Source: Mycobacterium sp. UM_WGJ
Lineage (GTDB): Bacteria > Actinomycetota > Actinomycetes > Mycobacteriales > Mycobacteriaceae
Length of the DNA stretch: 64,000 nucleotides
NCBI RefSeq assembly: GCF_000455125.1
Contig: NZ_AUWR01000001.1
Location: 33,512 to 97,511, forward strand
Direction: 5' to 3'
Every line of letters starts with the position of its first letter. The first letter of the stretch is position 1. Of the stretch, positions 1 through 9,700 are shown piece by piece. The translations under genes and the position numbers were made by a program. The notes beneath the pieces were generated by a model, which saw only the letters and a list, made by a program, of their open reading frames with translations, did no database searches and was not told where the DNA came from.

Positions 1-2
1 GG

Positions 3-110
3 GTGGAGCCGGTGGACATCAGCAACGCCGTGCTGTTTCTGGCCTCCGACGAGGCCCGGTATGTCACCGGACTCACGCTCACCGTCGACGCCGGCAGCTG
101 CCTGAAGTAG
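3..110 (+). CDS. SDR-family oxidoreductase, C-terminal end only
   Basis: Open frame from the window edge to TAG at 108-110, giving the last 35 residues of a protein. The segment [17 protein letters not shown] followed by a VDAG motif is the typical C-terminus of short-chain dehydrogenases. The wording is especially close to the mycofactocin-associated SDR subgroup, though that finer assignment is inference. Start, Rossmann motif and catalytic Tyr/Lys lie outside the window, so substrate cannot be judged. Confidence 0.75.
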   Translation: MEPVDISNAVLFLASDEARYVTGLTLTVDAGSCLK

Positions 111-128
111 GCCCGCAAAATATCCGTC

Positions 129-183
129 GACCCTGCGTCCCGGGCGCAGCGCACTCGCACTTTCACGCCCTGGACGCAGGGTC
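129..183. terminator. 12-bp perfect inverted repeat between convergent genes
   Basis: GACCCTGCGTCC at 129-140 and its exact complement at 172-183 flank a 31-nt loop. The pair lies between the SDR stop and the stop codon of the leftward gene ending at 182, so a bidirectional terminator is likely. There is no T-tract, as is usual in mycobacteria. The long loop makes it less typical than the other hairpins in the window. Confidence 0.4.
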
Positions 184-820
184 AACGAGGGATGTCGAAT
201 TCGACTCGCGCGGAAACGGTTTCGATCGCCTCGTACAGCGCCGACAAGCGGTCCGACAGCGACGGCGCCGCCAGCACCGCGTAGCGGTCGGCCTCCCCCA
301 TCGGGACGCGGCAAGCCAGCGAGTACAGTCGCTGCACCGGGTCCAGCGAGCGCAGCCGGCGACCGCCCAGCAAACTGTTGCGACCCGGCATCACCCACCG
401 TCGCTGGGCTTGGGCCATCCGCTTGTGCAGCGTGACGATGCGATCTTCGAGCGCACCGAACTGCTTGTCCGTCAACGGTTCTGACGGCTCGTCAGGCCAT
501 ACCTCGGTGATCGCCCGCGGGTACGGATCGTCGGCGAGCCATTCACGCACCCGGATCCGCTCCCCGGTCAGGCAACGCAACGCGTACCGGCCCGCCCCGA
601 GTTCCGTGCACTGGGTGATGTTGGCCATCGCGCCGACATCGTTGCGCTGCTCACCGCCGCCCACCTCTCGGCCCCGAGCGATCAGCACCACCCCGAACCG
701 GGGATCACCGCTGCGCATCAAGTCGCCGACCAACACGGTGTAACGCAACTCGAAGATCCGCAGCGACAGTTCCTCGCCGGGCAGCAACACCCATTCCAGC
801 GGGAACATCGGCAGTTCCAT
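182..820 (-). CDS. Lon substrate-binding (LON-N) domain protein, Rv0434-like
   Basis: About 212 residues. The N-terminus ELPMFPLEWVLLPGEELSL and then RIFELRY is the signature of the LON N-terminal substrate-binding domain. There is no AAA+ ATPase or Ser-Lys protease part, so this is a stand-alone LON-N protein, as in M. tuberculosis Rv0434. Its role is unknown; binding of unfolded or damaged protein is the family expectation. An ATG at 820 overlaps the upstream gene's stop (TGATG), so translational coupling with the GCS2-type ligase gene is likely. A GTG one codon earlier is possible. Confidence 0.8.
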   Translation of the reverse strand: MELPMFPLEWVLLPGEELSLRIFELRYTVLVGDLMRSGDPRFGVVLIARGREVGGGEQRNDVGAMANITQCTELGAGRYALRCLTGERIRVREWLADDPYPRAITEVWPDEPSEPLTDKQFGALEDRIVTLHKRMAQAQRRWVMPGRNSLLGGRRLRSLDPVQRLYSLACRVPMGEADRYAVLAAPSLSDRLSALYEAIETVSARVEFDIPR

Positions 821-2007
821 CACGAGATATCGAGCTCGCCCACCAGTGCATCGACCACGGCACGCAGATCACCGTCGTGTTCCTCGGCGACCCGGCGCTG
901 ACGCTGGTACGAAGCGCCAGTTCGGTAGATGTCCGCGACAGCCGCCAACTCGTCGGAGCAGTGCAGGCGCGCGGCGACCGGTGCCAGCCGGTTCAGCAGC
1001 TCGTCGAGGTCCTCGGTGACCAGCCGCTCGTTGCTGTCGGCATCAAGGATGATCTCGGCGTCCAGCCCGTAGCGGGCCGCGCGCCATTTGTTCTCCTGCA
1101 CGTGCCAGGGCGGCATGGTGGGCAGGGACTCATCGGCCTCCAGCCGCCGGTCCAGATCGACGATCAGGCAGTGCGTCAACGCCACCAAGGCGCCCAGCTC
1201 GCGCAGGTTGGACACTCCGTCGCAGACCCGCACCTCAATGGTGCCCAGATGTGGTGACGGCCGGATGTCCCAACGGATCTCGTTGGTGTGGTCGATGATT
1301 CCGGTCTTCTTCTGGTCGTAGACGAAACCCTCGAACTCTGCCCAAGTCTGGAACTGGAACGGCAGACCCGCCGTGGGCAACTGCTGGAACATCATCGCGC
1401 GGTTGCTGGCGTAACCCGTGTCGTGACCGTCCCACCACGGCGATGACGCGGACAACGCCAGCAGGTGCGGATAATGCTGCAGCAGCGACGAGATGATCGG
1501 CATCACCTTGTAGGACGAGGAAATGCCGACGTGGACGTGCACGCCCCAGATCAACATCTGCCGGCCCCACCACTGGGTGCGTTTGATCAACTCGGCGTAG
1601 CGGGGCGCGTCGGTCAGCTTCTGCGCCGACCACTGTGCGAACGGGTGCGCGCCGGCGCCGAAGAGCTCCATCCCCCGGGCGTGCACGATCGGCCGGGTCG
1701 TCTTCAGCGTCTGGCGCAGATCCTCGATGGCCTCGCCCGTGTTGTCGCAGATACCCGTGACGAGCTCGACGGTGTTGCGCAGCAACTCCTTGTGCACGCG
1801 CGGGTTTTCGCCAAGCTCGGACAGGACCGCGCTGGCTTCGTTGCTCAGATCACGCGTCTGGGCATCGACGAGAGCCAGCTCCCATTCCACGCCGAGGGTG
1901 GGACGGGCGCTGCGAGCGAACTCGATTCGGGCTTCAGATCTCGGCGAAGCCCCGACCGGCGGGCTATCCGGCGCCGATGACACCACACGCAATCCGCTTT
2001 CCGGCAT
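820..2007 (-). CDS. GCS2/YbdK-type carboxylate-amine ligase, Rv0433-like
   Basis: 395 residues. The family is glutamate-cysteine ligase type 2 (YbdK), which ligates a carboxylate to an amine with ATP; the true substrate is not known. The region [15 protein letters not shown] holds the conserved acidic ATP/Mg site, and GVHVHVGI and RPSPHLGT are family motifs. Homologs are about 376 residues, so the first ~20 residues may be over-extended: the drawn start overlaps the sodC end by 44 bp, and GTG codons at positions 8-9 are alternatives. It sits in a leftward block sodC, this gene, LON-N protein with overlapping ends, which suggests one transcript. Confidence 0.8.
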   Translation of the reverse strand: MPESGLRVVSSAPDSPPVGASPRSEARIEFARSARPTLGVEWELALVDAQTRDLSNEASAVLSELGENPRVHKELLRNTVELVTGICDNTGEAIEDLRQTLKTTRPIVHARGMELFGAGAHPFAQWSAQKLTDAPRYAELIKRTQWWGRQMLIWGVHVHVGISSSYKVMPIISSLLQHYPHLLALSASSPWWDGHDTGYASNRAMMFQQLPTAGLPFQFQTWAEFEGFVYDQKKTGIIDHTNEIRWDIRPSPHLGTIEVRVCDGVSNLRELGALVALTHCLIVDLDRRLEADESLPTMPPWHVQENKWRAARYGLDAEIILDADSNERLVTEDLDELLNRLAPVAARLHCSDELAAVADIYRTGASYQRQRRVAEEHDGDLRAVVDALVGELDIS

Positions 2008-2674
2008 CTCCGGTGGTCAGCGTGGTCTGGTCCGGGCCGGGCGTGCCATTGACCTGGGTGTAGCGGTCCGCCGGGATGTTGGCGAAGTTGTCATCGTCGG
2101 CGTGGATGATGATCGAGGTTCCCTCGCCAGCCAGCAGTTCAGCTTTGGTGAACGAGTCGGTGGTGGTGACCAGCAGCCCACTGCCGTCGGAGCGCACCTG
2201 CAGCGACGTCAGGTCACCGCTCTGCGGGTGCTCGCTGTGGCCGGGCGCCTGGAAGTGGCCGCCGGCCGACAGGAAGCTGCCGGGCGCGCCGCCGGTGGGG
2301 GCCACCGACTCTGCTTCACACTTCCCGACTGCGTGGACGTGCAGGCCGTGGAAACCAGGCGACAGCACACCGCTGCTGGTGGTCCGCACGGTCACGGTGG
2401 CGAACTCCTTACCGCCGGACTTGCTGAATTCGAACGTCGCGGTGGCGACCTGGCCGCCATCGGCGGTCGTCAGATGCGCGACGAGATTGTCCGCGCCGGC
2501 CGAACCACCCGACTCGGACTCCGTGGCCGACGGCGCCGCCGACCCGGTCCAGATGGCCGGCGTGGTGCCGGGCACGTCTGAGGGCACCTCGTTGGGGGGA
2601 CTGCACGCCGCCAACAGCACGGCCGGGGTGGCGAAGACGACGGCGGCAAGAGCTCTGCGGTGACCTGTGACCAT
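1964..2674 (-). CDS. sodC: Cu-type superoxide dismutase lipoprotein
   Basis: 236 residues. A signal peptide ends in the lipobox LLAAC, so the mature protein is anchored at Cys after lipidation, outside the membrane. The Cu ligand motif [11 protein letters not shown], the segment [14 protein letters not shown] and a C-terminal [10 protein letters not shown] make up the Cu,Zn-SOD fold with its disulfide. It dismutates superoxide at the cell surface. M. tuberculosis SodC is reported to be active with copper and without zinc; whether that holds here was not tested. The ATG at 2674 is preceded by TAAGCT six nt upstream, supporting a leaderless start inside the end of virR. Confidence 0.95.
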   Translation of the reverse strand: MVTGHRRALAAVVFATPAVLLAACSPPNEVPSDVPGTTPAIWTGSAAPSATESESGGSAGADNLVAHLTTADGGQVATATFEFSKSGGKEFATVTVRTTSSGVLSPGFHGLHVHAVGKCEAESVAPTGGAPGSFLSAGGHFQAPGHSEHPQSGDLTSLQVRSDGSGLLVTTTDSFTKAELLAGEGTSIIIHADDDNFANIPADRYTQVNGTPGPDQTTLTTGDAGKRIACGVIGAG

Positions 2675-2680
2675 GCGAGG

Positions 2681-2686
2681 AGCTTA
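2681..2686 (-). promoter_or_regulatory. -10 box for leaderless sodC
   Basis: TAAGCT on the minus strand, six nt before the sodC ATG. The position fits the TANNNT rule for leaderless mycobacterial promoters. It overlaps the stop codon of virR, so sodC may have its own start within the operon. Confidence 0.5.
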
Positions 2687-3154
2687 ACCCGCGACCACCA
2701 CGATGACGCCCGGTGGTTGCTCGGCCACGTCGGGGATGCGCGGCTCGACGACCGCTCCCAGCACCTGGGCGATCGAATGGGCCGCGTCCTGCTCACCCTC
2801 GGCGTCGCTGAAATAGACGGTGGTCTGGGTGACCTCGGGCAGTTCGAGGTTGCCGATCTCGGTCACGTTCCAGCCGGCTTCGCGCAGCCGGTCGGCGGTG
2901 TTCCCCGCCAGGCCCGCCTGTTCGGAGATGTTGAAGACCCGCACGTCGGACTTACGCGCGGGGCGTTCGGGTTTGGCCGGCGCCGAGGACGTGGTGACGG
3001 GTTGCGCCGTCGTCGAACGGTCGGCGTCGTCGTCGGTGCTCGAGGAGCCGAGGGCTTGAAACCCGACCAGCAGGAAGACGGTGCCCAAGAACAGCAGCAC
3101 CATCACCATTGCCCGGAGTGGGAGTCGAGAGGAGTCAGGAACGTGGTCGTTCAT
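2684..3154 (-). CDS. virR: VirR-like LytR_C-domain membrane protein, Rv0431 ortholog
   Basis: 156 residues from ATG at 3154. One N-terminal membrane helix (about residues 15-35), then a Ser/Thr/Asp-rich linker, then a LytR_C domain starting near SDVRVFNISEQAGLA. M. tuberculosis Rv0431 is VirR, which affects cell-envelope integrity and vesicle release, probably through peptidoglycan-arabinogalactan ligation enzymes. The start is backed by a -10 box TACAGT seven nt upstream; an in-frame GTG three codons earlier lies within that spacer and is disfavoured. The gene is followed directly by sodC, with its stop overlapping the sodC -10 box. Confidence 0.85.
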   Translation of the reverse strand: MNDHVPDSSRLPLRAMVMVLLFLGTVFLLVGFQALGSSSTDDDADRSTTAQPVTTSSAPAKPERPARKSDVRVFNISEQAGLAGNTADRLREAGWNVTEIGNLELPEVTQTTVYFSDAEGEQDAAHSIAQVLGAVVEPRIPDVAEQPPGVIVVVAG

Positions 3155-3161
3155 TGCGCCC

Positions 3162-3167
3162 ACTGTA
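3162..3167 (-). promoter_or_regulatory. -10 box for leaderless virR
   Basis: TACAGT on the minus strand, with exactly seven nt to the virR ATG. It fixes the ATG at 3154 as the probable first transcribed base. Confidence 0.55.
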
Positions 3168-3219
3168 TCGAGGAGCGGGCCATGACCTATAAACGCCCGG
3201 CGATCAACGTGTCAGGCAA

Positions 3220-3528
3220 TCAGGTGATGTCGAACCCGAGCCGGCGCGCGGCACGCGCCTTCTGGCGGCTGGAGCGCAGCCGACGCAGCCGTTTGACCAG
3301 CATCGGGTCGGCGGCCAGCGCTTCGGGCCGGTCGACTAGCGCGTTGAGGACCTGGTAGTACCGAGTCGCCGACAGCGCAAAGCGTTCCTTGATGGCCTCT
3401 TCCTTGGCGCCGGCGTACTTCCACCAATCCCGTTCGAAAGACAGGATGTCGTGTTCGCGACGGCTCAGACCGTCGGTGGGTTCCGAATCGTCCCCTGAGC
3501 GATTCGCCTGCGCCATGGCGCCGTCCAT
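3220..3528 (-). CDS. DUF3263 small basic protein, Rv0430-like
   Basis: 102 residues from ATG at 3528, matching the length of M. tuberculosis Rv0430. The core HDILSFERDWWKYAGAKEEA, followed by a helix-turn-helix-like stretch (SATRYYQVLNALVDRP), and an Arg/Lys-rich tail are typical of DUF3263. A DNA-binding role is plausible from the HTH-like part and basic tail but is not shown. An AGGA ribosome site lies six nt before the ATG; the longer open frame upstream lacks such a site. The gene is divergent from def. Confidence 0.8.
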   Translation of the reverse strand: MDGAMAQANRSGDDSEPTDGLSRREHDILSFERDWWKYAGAKEEAIKERFALSATRYYQVLNALVDRPEALAADPMLVKRLRRLRSSRQKARAARRLGFDIT

Positions 3529-3685
3529 ATCGATTCCTGGACCCTTCCGGAAAGTTCTCTCGCTGCAAACGTTCGGTTGTTTTCGGCGGAGTGTTCTGAG
3601 CGAATATTCAATCACGGCATGCTGTGTTGAACCGGGAGCCCGCCCCGCGCGTCGCCGTGGCCGCTGCACTCGGCCGGAGGCGGTC

Positions 3686-3725
3686 CCAGCTTCGCCTCTC
3701 CTCCGTCGAGCCTCGCTGAACCGCC
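3686..3725 (+). repeat. Dispersed 40-bp repeat, copy 1
   Basis: Sequence begins CCAGCTTCGCCTCTCCTCCG and ends GAGCCTCGCTGAACCGCC. It lies between the divergent DUF3263 gene and def, ending five bp before the def -10 box. Other copies are at 7179-7215, 20438-20476 (inverted, with a partial copy after it) and 63961-64000 (inverted). Confidence 0.75.
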
Positions 3726-3729
3726 CACC

Positions 3730-3735
3730 TAAGAT
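3730..3735 (+). promoter_or_regulatory. -10 box for def
   Basis: TAAGAT, eight nt before the def ATG. No ribosome site is visible, so a leaderless or near-leaderless transcript is likely. Confidence 0.5.
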
Positions 3736-3743
3736 TTGCGGTC

Positions 3744-4337
3744 ATGGCCGTCCTACCCATCCGCATTGTGGGCGATCCCGTCCTGCACACTCCGACCAGC
3801 CCGGTGCCCGTCGCCGATGACGGCTCGTTGCCGGCCGACCTCGGCGAGCTCATCACGACGATGTACGAGACCATGGACGCCGCCAACGGCGTCGGCTTGG
3901 CCGCCAATCAGATCGGCGTGGGACTGCGGGTCTTCGTCTACGACTGCGCCGACGACCGTCGCTCCACGACACGGCGCCGCGGCGTGGTGGTCAACCCGGT
4001 GCTGGAGACCTCCGAACGGCCCGAAACCATGCCCGACCCCGATGAGGACGACGAAGGCTGCCTGTCGGTGCCCGGCGAATCGTTTCCGACCGGCCGGGCG
4101 GAGTGGGCGCGGGTCACCGGCCTGGACGCCGACGGCAACCCGGTCACGCTGGAGGGCACGGGGCTGTTCGCCCGGATGCTGCAGCACGAGACCGGCCACC
4201 TCGACGGGTTGCTCTACCTGGACATGCTGGTGGGCCGGAACGCCCGCGCCGCGAAGCGGACGGTGAAGTCCAACGGCTGGGGCGTGCCCGGCCTGTCGTG
4301 GATGCCGGGCGACGAGCCCGATCCGTTCGGTCACTGA
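3744..4337 (+). CDS. def: Peptide deformylase
   Basis: 197 residues, the same length as M. tuberculosis Def. It removes the N-formyl group from nascent proteins in the cytosol. All three family motifs are present: [11 protein letters not shown] (residues 49-59), EGCLS with metal ligand Cys106, and QHETGHLDG with His148 and His152 and the catalytic Glu between them. The GNAT gene begins nine bp after its stop and probably shares the transcript. Confidence 0.97.
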   Translation: MAVLPIRIVGDPVLHTPTSPVPVADDGSLPADLGELITTMYETMDAANGVGLAANQIGVGLRVFVYDCADDRRSTTRRRGVVVNPVLETSERPETMPDPDEDDEGCLSVPGESFPTGRAEWARVTGLDADGNPVTLEGTGLFARMLQHETGHLDGLLYLDMLVGRNARAAKRTVKSNGWGVPGLSWMPGDEPDPFGH

Positions 4338-4346
4338 CGAGCACTC

Positions 4347-5270
4347 GTGTCCCAACCGCCCGCACTCCCTGAGATCGGCGTCCGGGTGAGTCTGCGCTAC
4401 CTGCGTGCCCCTGGTTCGGAGCCTCCGATGGGCGATGTGATCGGGCACCTGGTGGCAACCAGCCCGCTGGTGCAGGTCCGTTCGGCCGATGGCGTGACCC
4501 ACGAATGCCGGCATGCCGATGTGCTCTACGTGCGCCGGCTGACCGACCGGCCGGTGAAGAACTCCACGATCCGTTCCGTCGAGCATGCCGCCGCGCTGGC
4601 CTGGCCGGGCAGTGACCATCGGTGGCTGGACGGCTGGTTCCTGCGGGCGGGCCGCGGCGCCGACCTCACCACCAATTCCGCTGTGCCCCTCGACATGTTT
4701 GCCCACGCGAACACCATCCCGGCGATCATCGACTGGTACACGCGGCGTGGTCTACCACCGACGCTGGCGGTCCCCGAGCGGCTGTTGCGGCTGCCCGAGG
4801 ACATCCCGACGCGGCACGAGACCCGCACCCTGGTGTGCGAGCTGAGCGCCGAGACGGCCGGGGACCAGGTGGCGCTGATCAGCGAACCCGACGCAGACTG
4901 GCTGGCGGTATTCGGCCATGACGTACCGGTGGAGGTGTTGACCGCGGTGGTCGAGGGTGAGGTGATCTTCGCGTCGATTCCCGGGATGGCGGTGGGGCGT
5001 GGTGCGGTCACCGAGGGCCCGGACGGGACGCGGTGGCTGGGGCTGACGGCGGTTCGGGTGGCCACCGACCGGATCCGGCAGGGCTACGGACGGGCGATCT
5101 GGGGCGCATTGCAGGCCTGGGGGGTGGGTCGCGGCGCCACCCGCGGTTACGCGCAGGTGCCGAGCAACGACCCGCAGGTGTTCGGGTTCTTCGAAGCGAT
5201 CGGATTCACAGGCCAGCACCGCAGCCGCTATATCGATGCCCGGCTGCAGGGCAGCGGGTCGGCGCTCTAG
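4347..5270 (+). CDS. GNAT-family N-acetyltransferase, Rv0428c-like
   Basis: 307 residues from GTG. The N-terminal third (about residues 10-60) is a small beta-rich domain. The C-terminal half carries a GNAT fold: the acetyl-CoA loop region is VATDRIRQGYGRAIWGAL, and the terminal part VFGFFEAIGFTGQHRSRYI is the usual last strand-helix. The substrate is unknown; given the neighbour def, an N-terminal protein or amino-acid substrate is possible but unproven. It follows def by nine bp and precedes xthA, the same order as in M. tuberculosis. Confidence 0.8.
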   Translation: MSQPPALPEIGVRVSLRYLRAPGSEPPMGDVIGHLVATSPLVQVRSADGVTHECRHADVLYVRRLTDRPVKNSTIRSVEHAAALAWPGSDHRWLDGWFLRAGRGADLTTNSAVPLDMFAHANTIPAIIDWYTRRGLPPTLAVPERLLRLPEDIPTRHETRTLVCELSAETAGDQVALISEPDADWLAVFGHDVPVEVLTAVVEGEVIFASIPGMAVGRGAVTEGPDGTRWLGLTAVRVATDRIRQGYGRAIWGALQAWGVGRGATRGYAQVPSNDPQVFGFFEAIGFTGQHRSRYIDARLQGSGSAL

Positions 5271-5274
5271 TTCT

Positions 5275-5321
5275 AGCGGCGATCGCAAGCGCGACGAAGT
5301 CACGCGCAGCGGGTCACCGCC
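5275..5321 (+). repeat. Second dispersed repeat family, copy 1
   Basis: Begins GGCGATCGCAAGCGCGACGA and ends GCAGCGGGTCACCGCC. It lies directly after the GNAT gene stop and before the xthA promoter. A second copy follows the thiC stop at 16039-16080. The ends (GGYGATC and GGGTCRCC) can pair, so the unit may fold as a stem-loop. Confidence 0.6.
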
Positions 5322-5328
5322 ATCGAAC

Positions 5329-5334
5329 TAGGGT
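5329..5334 (+). promoter_or_regulatory. -10 box for leaderless xthA
   Basis: TAGGGT, six nt before the GTG start of xthA; fits a leaderless transcript beginning at the start codon. Confidence 0.5.
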
Positions 5335-5340
5335 GGCTTC

Positions 5341-6153
5341 GTGACTGCTCTGCGACTGGCCACCTGGAACGTCAACTCCATCCGCTCTCGGGTGGACCGA
5401 GTGACTGACTGGCTGGCCCGTGCCGAGGTCGACGTACTGGCCATGCAGGAGACCAAGTGCACCGACGCGCAGTTTCCGGCGCTGCCGTTTCACGAGTTGG
5501 GCTACGAGGTTGCCCATGTCGGACTGAACCAGTGGAACGGGGTGGCGATCGCGTCGCGCGTCGGCCTGGACAACATCGAGGTCGGGTTTCCCGGCCAACC
5601 GGCATGGGCCAAGGCCGACGCCGATCCCGCCGTGGAGGCGCGCGCGCTGGGCGCCACCTGCGGTGGGGTGCGGGTCTGGAGTCTCTACGTGCCCAACGGA
5701 CGCGCACTCAACGACCCGCACTACACCTACAAGCTGGATTGGCTTGCGGCGCTGCGCGATACTGCCGAAGGGTGGTTGCGTGACGATCCGTCGGCGCCCA
5801 TCGCGCTGGTGGGCGACTGGAACATCGCTCCCCAGGACGACGACGTATGGAGCATGGAGTTCTTCGAGGGCGCGACACACGTCTCACCACCGGAGCGTCT
5901 GGCCTTCCAGGCGATGGCCGACGCGCAGTTCCTCGATCTGGTGCGGCCCTTCACGCCCGGCCCGGGCGTCTACACCTATTGGGACTACACCCAGCTGCGG
6001 TTCCCCAAGAAGCAGGGCATGCGCATCGACTTCATCCTGGGCTCCCCCGCACTGGCGACTCGCGTCGCGCACGCTGAGATCGTCCGCGAAGAACGCAAGG
6101 GCAAGTCACCGAGTGACCACGCGCCGGTGTTGGTCGAGATCCGGCGGGACTGA
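5341..6153 (+). CDS. xthA: Exonuclease III-type AP endonuclease
   Basis: 270 residues from GTG. The enzyme belongs to the exonuclease-endonuclease-phosphatase fold and cuts DNA at abasic sites in base-excision repair. Motifs in order: TWNVNSIRSR (residues 8-17), QETKC with the metal-binding Glu, VGDWNIAPQDDDV with catalytic Asp and Asn, and a C-terminal SDHAPV with the catalytic His. The start is supported by the -10 box at 5329. Confidence 0.95.
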   Translation: MTALRLATWNVNSIRSRVDRVTDWLARAEVDVLAMQETKCTDAQFPALPFHELGYEVAHVGLNQWNGVAIASRVGLDNIEVGFPGQPAWAKADADPAVEARALGATCGGVRVWSLYVPNGRALNDPHYTYKLDWLAALRDTAEGWLRDDPSAPIALVGDWNIAPQDDDVWSMEFFEGATHVSPPERLAFQAMADAQFLDLVRPFTPGPGVYTYWDYTQLRFPKKQGMRIDFILGSPALATRVAHAEIVREERKGKSPSDHAPVLVEIRRD

Positions 6154-6259
6154 TAAGCCGCAGTTCTATGAATTCGGTGTGGATTTCGGACCGATCGCGA
6201 AATCGCGCATAGGATAGGCGGATTATCCAATTTGCTCATTTGAAGGGCAGGGAATTCCC

Positions 6260-6766
6260 ATGAACGCCGTCGCAGGGACGGTAAGAAAGGTGGCCGGAGC
6301 GGCGAGCCGCGCGGTCACCATGACCACTGAGGCAGCCGGGGCGATCGGCGGGGCCGCAGTCAACGGGGTAATCGGCGGTGTCACGGGGGCGGCCGGCGGC
6401 GTGCAGCGCGGGCTGCGCACCGGCAGCCACTCGACTCCCGCGGCCGCGCTGACCTTGGGCGCCCTCGGCGTGACCGGGCTGGTCGAGTGGCCGGTGTTGG
6501 TCGCGGTGGGCGGCACCGCACTGGTGCTCAAACAACTGACCAACCGGTCGGATCACAACAAGGCGTCGGCCCAGGCCTCGACTGCGTCGGTACGGCCGCT
6601 CAGGGCGGCGCCGCCGGCGAAGGCGACAAAGCCGACGAAGGCGACGAAGCCGGTGAAATCGGCGAACTCGTCGACGTCAGCGCGTCGCGCCCCACAGCCG
6701 AAGAAGACAGCGGCACGGCAGCCACGCAGCGGCGCCAGCAGCAACCGCACTCGCACCCGCCACTAG
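6260..6766 (+). CDS. Small Lys/Ala-rich membrane-linked protein, Rv0426c-like
   Basis: 168 residues. The first 50 are Gly/Ala-rich and amphipathic, residues ~62-90 form one or two hydrophobic segments (TLGALGVTGLVEWPVLVAVG), and the last 70 are Lys/Pro/Arg-rich and likely disordered. No catalytic motif is visible. It lies 11 bp before ctpH, and the small hydrophobic protein after ctpH repeats the phrase EW/DWPV(L/A)VAV. This points to two related small partners flanking the ATPase. Function is unknown. Confidence 0.75.
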   Translation: MNAVAGTVRKVAGAASRAVTMTTEAAGAIGGAAVNGVIGGVTGAAGGVQRGLRTGSHSTPAAALTLGALGVTGLVEWPVLVAVGGTALVLKQLTNRSDHNKASAQASTASVRPLRAAPPAKATKPTKATKPVKSANSSTSARRAPQPKKTAARQPRSGASSNRTRTRH

Positions 6767-6777
6767 TCGGGTACCGA

Positions 6778-9700
6778 GTGAATTCAGACTCTTCCCTGCG
6801 TGCCGTCCGCCGCTTCTGGCCGCTGCGCGCAGCGAATTTCGGTGTCCAACTGACCTCAGCGCTGATCGAAGCCTCGGTCCAGACCGCTGCCGGAGTTGCC
6901 GCGGCTGTCCTGCCGAACGGTGACGGGGGCCCGGTGCTGTCCCGGCGCTGTTTCCGCGGCGAAGGGCGGGCCTGGGTCGAGATCCGTGGCCTCGACGGCC
7001 CCGCCGGTGACGAGCTGGCGACCGCCGTCGTGGAAGCCGCGCGCGCACTGCCCGGCGTGATCTCGGTCCGCTTGAACCACCCGTTGTCGCGTCTGGTGGT
7101 CGGGCTCGACTCAACCGCCGATGACGTCGTCTCGGTGCGTGAACTGTGCCACGTGGTGGCCGACGTCGAAAGCCGGCACAGCTTCGACTCTCCTGCGTCG
7201 AGCCTCGCTAACCGCACGGCGGAATCCCGCGGTCAAGCCCCGGTGAGTCTGCCCGGCGATGGAATGACCGAGACGCTGCGCGCCTTGACCGTCGGCGCCA
7301 ACATCGCCGGCTTGGGCGCCGCGACGGTGGGCCGGTTGCTGCGCCTGCCGGGCCTGCCGCTCGGTTTGGAGGCCGGCGTCGTCCTCGTCGACTACCAGCC
7401 TCGGGTGCGCCGACTGCTGGAGGACCGCCTCGGCAAGCAGGCAACCGATGCGCTGTTGGCACTGGCCAGCGCCGGCGTGCACACCCTCAACACCGCGCCG
7501 ACCACGCTGGCGGTGGACTTGTCGGTGGAGGCGATGCGCGCCGGGGAGGAACGCGCCGCGGCCCGCGCCTGGCGCCGCCACGAGCCGGAGCTCGCCCACC
7601 ACGCCGATCATCCGCCGGTGACCGTTCCGCAGCGGCCGGCGCCGCGGCCGCCGGGTCCGGTCGAGCGCCACCTGACCCGCAGCGCCTGGGCACAACTCCT
7701 GGGCGCTGGGGTGATCGGCGCCGCGACCCGCAATCCCGACCTGGCCGGCACGGCCGCCGCGGTGACCGCGCCGAAGGCCACCCGCACCGCACGCGAGTCC
7801 TTCGCCGCCACCCTGGGCCGGGGCCTGGCCGATCACCACGGCACGGTGGTGCTGCGGCCGGGCAGCCTGCGTGAACTCGACCGCGTCGACACCGTGGTCA
7901 TCGATCCTCGGGTGCTATGCGGCGAGACGTTGCGGGTGATGCAGGTGCGCGGCGCCGACGACGACGACTTGCGCGCCGCATGGGCGCAGGCCCAGGCACG
8001 CCTGACCGACGCCGACCTCAAACCGGGTTGGCACCGCATCGGACCACGCCCCGGGGTGCAGGCGTCATTCCAGCCCGCGCTATTGCCGCTGGCCGCCGCG
8101 GTGGTGACCGAGGCGCGCCGCGCCGACGTCGAGGTGTTCTCGGTGGAGGCCGACGCGCTCGGGGAGCTGCGGCCGGTCTTCGACGAGATCCGGCCCCTGG
8201 ACGGCGCCTCGGTAGACCAGGCGCTGGCCGCCGCGGTAACCGCCTACCAGGCCGACGGCCATGACGTCGCGGTGCTGTCCGCGGTAGCCGTGGAGGCGCT
8301 GGCTGCGGCCGACGTGGCGCTGGGCGTGCTGCCGGGACAAGGTGTCCCGCCGTGGTGCGCCGATGTGTTGCTGACCGACCTGGCTGCGGCCTGGCGGGTG
8401 TTGCACGCGCTGCCCGCGGCCCGCTCCGCCAGTCACCGTGGCGTGGAGATCTCCACCGGTGCCACGGCGTTGGGCTCGCTGCTACTGCTGCCCGGGGTGC
8501 GCGGTAGCGGGCCCGGGCCGGTGACCACGGGTGCGGCGGCCGGCGCGCTCTCGGGGTACTGGCTGGCGCGCCGTGCCGTGGATGCCGCGGTGCCGCGGCC
8601 GGCGGCGGTGCACGAGTGGCACGCGATGTCGGTCGACCAGGTCCGGGCGGTGTTGCCGCCGCCGGAGCTGGATGAGCCCGGCACCACCCACCATGCGCCG
8701 GCCGCCGCCGCTGCGCTGGCGGCGGTGGATCTGGCCCGCCGCGGGGCGCAGGCAACCGCGCCGCCGCGGCTGCTGCGGCAGTTTGCCCAGGCCGTGCGCA
8801 GTGAACTGTCCGACCCGATCACGCCCGTGCTGGCGCTGGGGGCCGCGGCCAGCGCGGTGCTGGGTTCACCCGTCGACGCGGTCCTGGTCGGTTCGGTGTT
8901 GGGCGGCAACGCGATGCTCGCGGCCGCGCAGCGCCTGGTCGCGGAGCGCCGGCTCAACGTGCTGCTGAACGAGCAGGTTCCGCCGGCGCGCAGGGTCCTG
9001 CCCGACGGAAGCCACGTTGAGATTCCGGCCGAGGAACTGCGGCCCGGCGATGTGATCGAGGTGCACTCCCATGAGGTGGTGCCCGCCGACGGCCGGTTGA
9101 TCGACGCGACCGACCTGGAGGTCGACGAGTCGTCGCTGACCGGTGAGTCGCTCACGGTGGTTAAGCAGGTCGAGGCCACGCCGGGTGCCGATCTGGCCGA
9201 GCGGGAATGCATGGTCTACGCCGGTACCACCGTCGTCACCGGAACCGCGGTGGCTTTGGTGACCGCGGTGGGCGGCGACACCCACGGGAGGCGGGCCGCC
9301 GAACTGGTCGCCGGCGATCAGTCCGCGATCGGGCTGCAGCATCAGCTGAGCCTGCTGACCAGCAAGGCCTGGCGGATCAGCCTGGCCGGCGGCGCGCTGG
9401 TGACCGGGCTGGGGATGGCCCGCCGGATCGGGTTGCGGCAGGCGGTGGCCAGCGGCATCGCGGTCAGCGTCGCAGCTATTCCCGAAGGGCTTCCGCTGGT
9501 GGCCACCTTGTCACAGCAGGCGTCGGCCCGACGACTGACCAAGGCCGGTGTGCTGGTGCGGGTGCCGCGTTCGGTGGAGGCGCTCGGCCGTGTCGACGTG
9601 GTCTGCTTCGACAAGACCGGCACGCTGAGCCGCAACCGGCTGCGGGTGTCGCAGGTGCACCCTGCCACGGGTTTCACCGAGCACGACGTGCTGCGCTTTG

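Noticed and set aside
6487-6777. 97-codon longer N-terminus for ctpH
   Set aside because: It overlaps the preceding small membrane-protein gene in another frame, and GTG 6778 fits the family length.
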